Source: Spisula solida
Lineage: Eukaryota > Mollusca > Bivalvia > Venerida > Mactridae
Reading direction: 5' to 3'
Length of the DNA: 64,000 bases
Assembly (NCBI GenBank): GCA_947247005.1
Contig: OX365949.1
Span: 6,148,001-6,212,000 of the forward strand
The translations under genes and the position numbers were made by a program. Shown here piece by piece: positions 63,387 to 64,000 of the stretch; the first letter of the stretch is position 1, and each line of letters begins with the position of its first letter. Below the pieces are notes generated by a model. The model was not told the DNA's origin, searched no databases, and saw only the letters and a program-made list of their open reading frames with translations.

Positions 63387-63528
63387 TTTTCGTTGGACTG
63401 GGATTTGATATATACCCAGTTTGTAACTGTGTATATTCTTTATTAATTCCATAAATAGCACCCATTTGAGTTTTTCTTGATTCATTTTTATTATTCTTCT
63501 TGAAAACCTTTGCCAGCAAACTACTCAT
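63387..63528 (-). CDS. TGM: Transglutaminase first coding exon, copy D (divergent)
   Basis: The fourth copy is also 142 nt and open, with ATG at 63528-63526. Another in-frame ATG two codons upstream (63534-63532) could add Met-Thr. The donor is a strong GAAAA|GTAAGT. The last base is A, not G, so the junction codon would become Asn rather than Asp. It is the most diverged copy, with about 19 differences from A of which roughly ten are silent. Changes include Asn20 to Thr, Asp23 to Gly, Cys39 to Tyr and Cys44 to Ser. Loss of both cysteines may alter anchoring or disulfide behaviour; that is inference. Confidence 0.75.
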
Positions 63529-64000
63529 TGTCATATGTATTCAACGCTATTCATGGAGTTATTAACATCGTTCTCATTTTTCCCGAAAGCTGTGGATGGT
63601 TTTAATGTTTACTGTCACTCATTAAATCTAAGACAAAATACTCGTTAAAAATACCCTCAGAATTATGAGGATGTGACTGTTGTTCAGTTTTGAATTTTCA
63701 GACGAACTGAAGCTGTTACATATCCAAGCAAATTATTGATTTTATCAATGAACGTCCAATAAGAATTACTTGTTAACAAAACATATTTCAGTCACGCAAA
63801 CTGCAGCCCACACAGCTAAGTAAACATAATATACAAATATAAACAAATATATCCAATTTCCGTAAGTTCACCGCGAAGTCATGGAATTCAGAGGAACATT
63901 TTATTGACAATATATTTTTCTCAACACAGCATTTTAAAATAGTTTATCCCAGCACCTTACATTTTTCACGTCGTTTTTCAAAGTACCTCTAATTTGTCTG
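63529..64000 (-). promoter_or_regulatory. Upstream region of first exon copy D with conserved motifs
   Basis: This flank runs to the right edge of the window. The palindrome ATTGATTTTATCAAT lies at 63735-63749, 207 bp upstream of the ATG, and GTCACGCAAACTGCAG lies at 63791-63806. Both are unchanged despite the divergence of this exon copy. Confidence 0.4.

Larger units (their letters stand above)
57450..64000. repeat. Duplicated block D carrying first exon copy D, cut by window edge
   Basis: It begins near 57540 with text matching block B at 33880 and continues through exon copy D and its upstream region to the edge. More copies may lie to the right. Confidence 0.8.

Overview
The window is AT-rich animal DNA with long introns, GT/AG splice sites and dense transposon debris. 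No bacterial gene organisation is present. The transposon types (a non-LTR retrotransposon, mariner-like and pogo-type DNA elements, and a repeat with GACG/CCGT runs that I associate with bivalves) suggest a marine mollusc, probably a bivalve. That assignment is inference; no database was searched.

The one host gene I can support is the 5' part of a transglutaminase gene on the minus strand. Five coding exons join in frame at positions 25112-24971, 13487-13305, 7098-6980, 4726-4585 and 1448-1330. They give about 235 residues: a short lysine/asparagine-rich leader, the N-terminal beta-sandwich domain and the start of the catalytic core. The catalytic Cys-His-Asp exons lie beyond the left edge.

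The main novelty lies upstream of exon 2. The first coding exon occurs four times head-to-tail (positions 25112, 40445, 53375 and 63528 are the four ATGs). All four are exactly 142 nt, open, and end in a phase-1 GT donor compatible with the same exon 2 acceptor. Each sits in a diverged duplicated block: A about 19.57-31.97 kb, B about 33.85-43.29 kb, C about 48.64-57.4 kb, D about 57.45 kb to beyond the right edge. This looks like an array of alternative first exons, each with its own upstream region. Copy A lacks about 400-450 bp of upstream sequence kept by B, C and D. Copy D has lost both leader cysteines.

Layout: 1-7.1 kb holds exons 5, 4 and 3 with two mariner-like elements in opposite orientation. 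7.56-10.51 kb is a very homogeneous 189-bp satellite inside intron 2. 10.5-19.5 kb is intron with exon 2 at 13.3-13.5 kb and a MITE at 16.65-17.22 kb. 19.6-32 kb is block A, carrying a decayed LINE and a TIR element. 32-33.85 kb is a linker with a mariner relic. 33.85-43.3 kb is block B. 43.4-48.6 kb is a transposon cluster: a 5'-truncated LINE with an open reverse-transcriptase frame, a pogo-type transposon with an intact transposase ending in a PHD finger, and half a MITE. 48.6-64 kb is blocks C and D.
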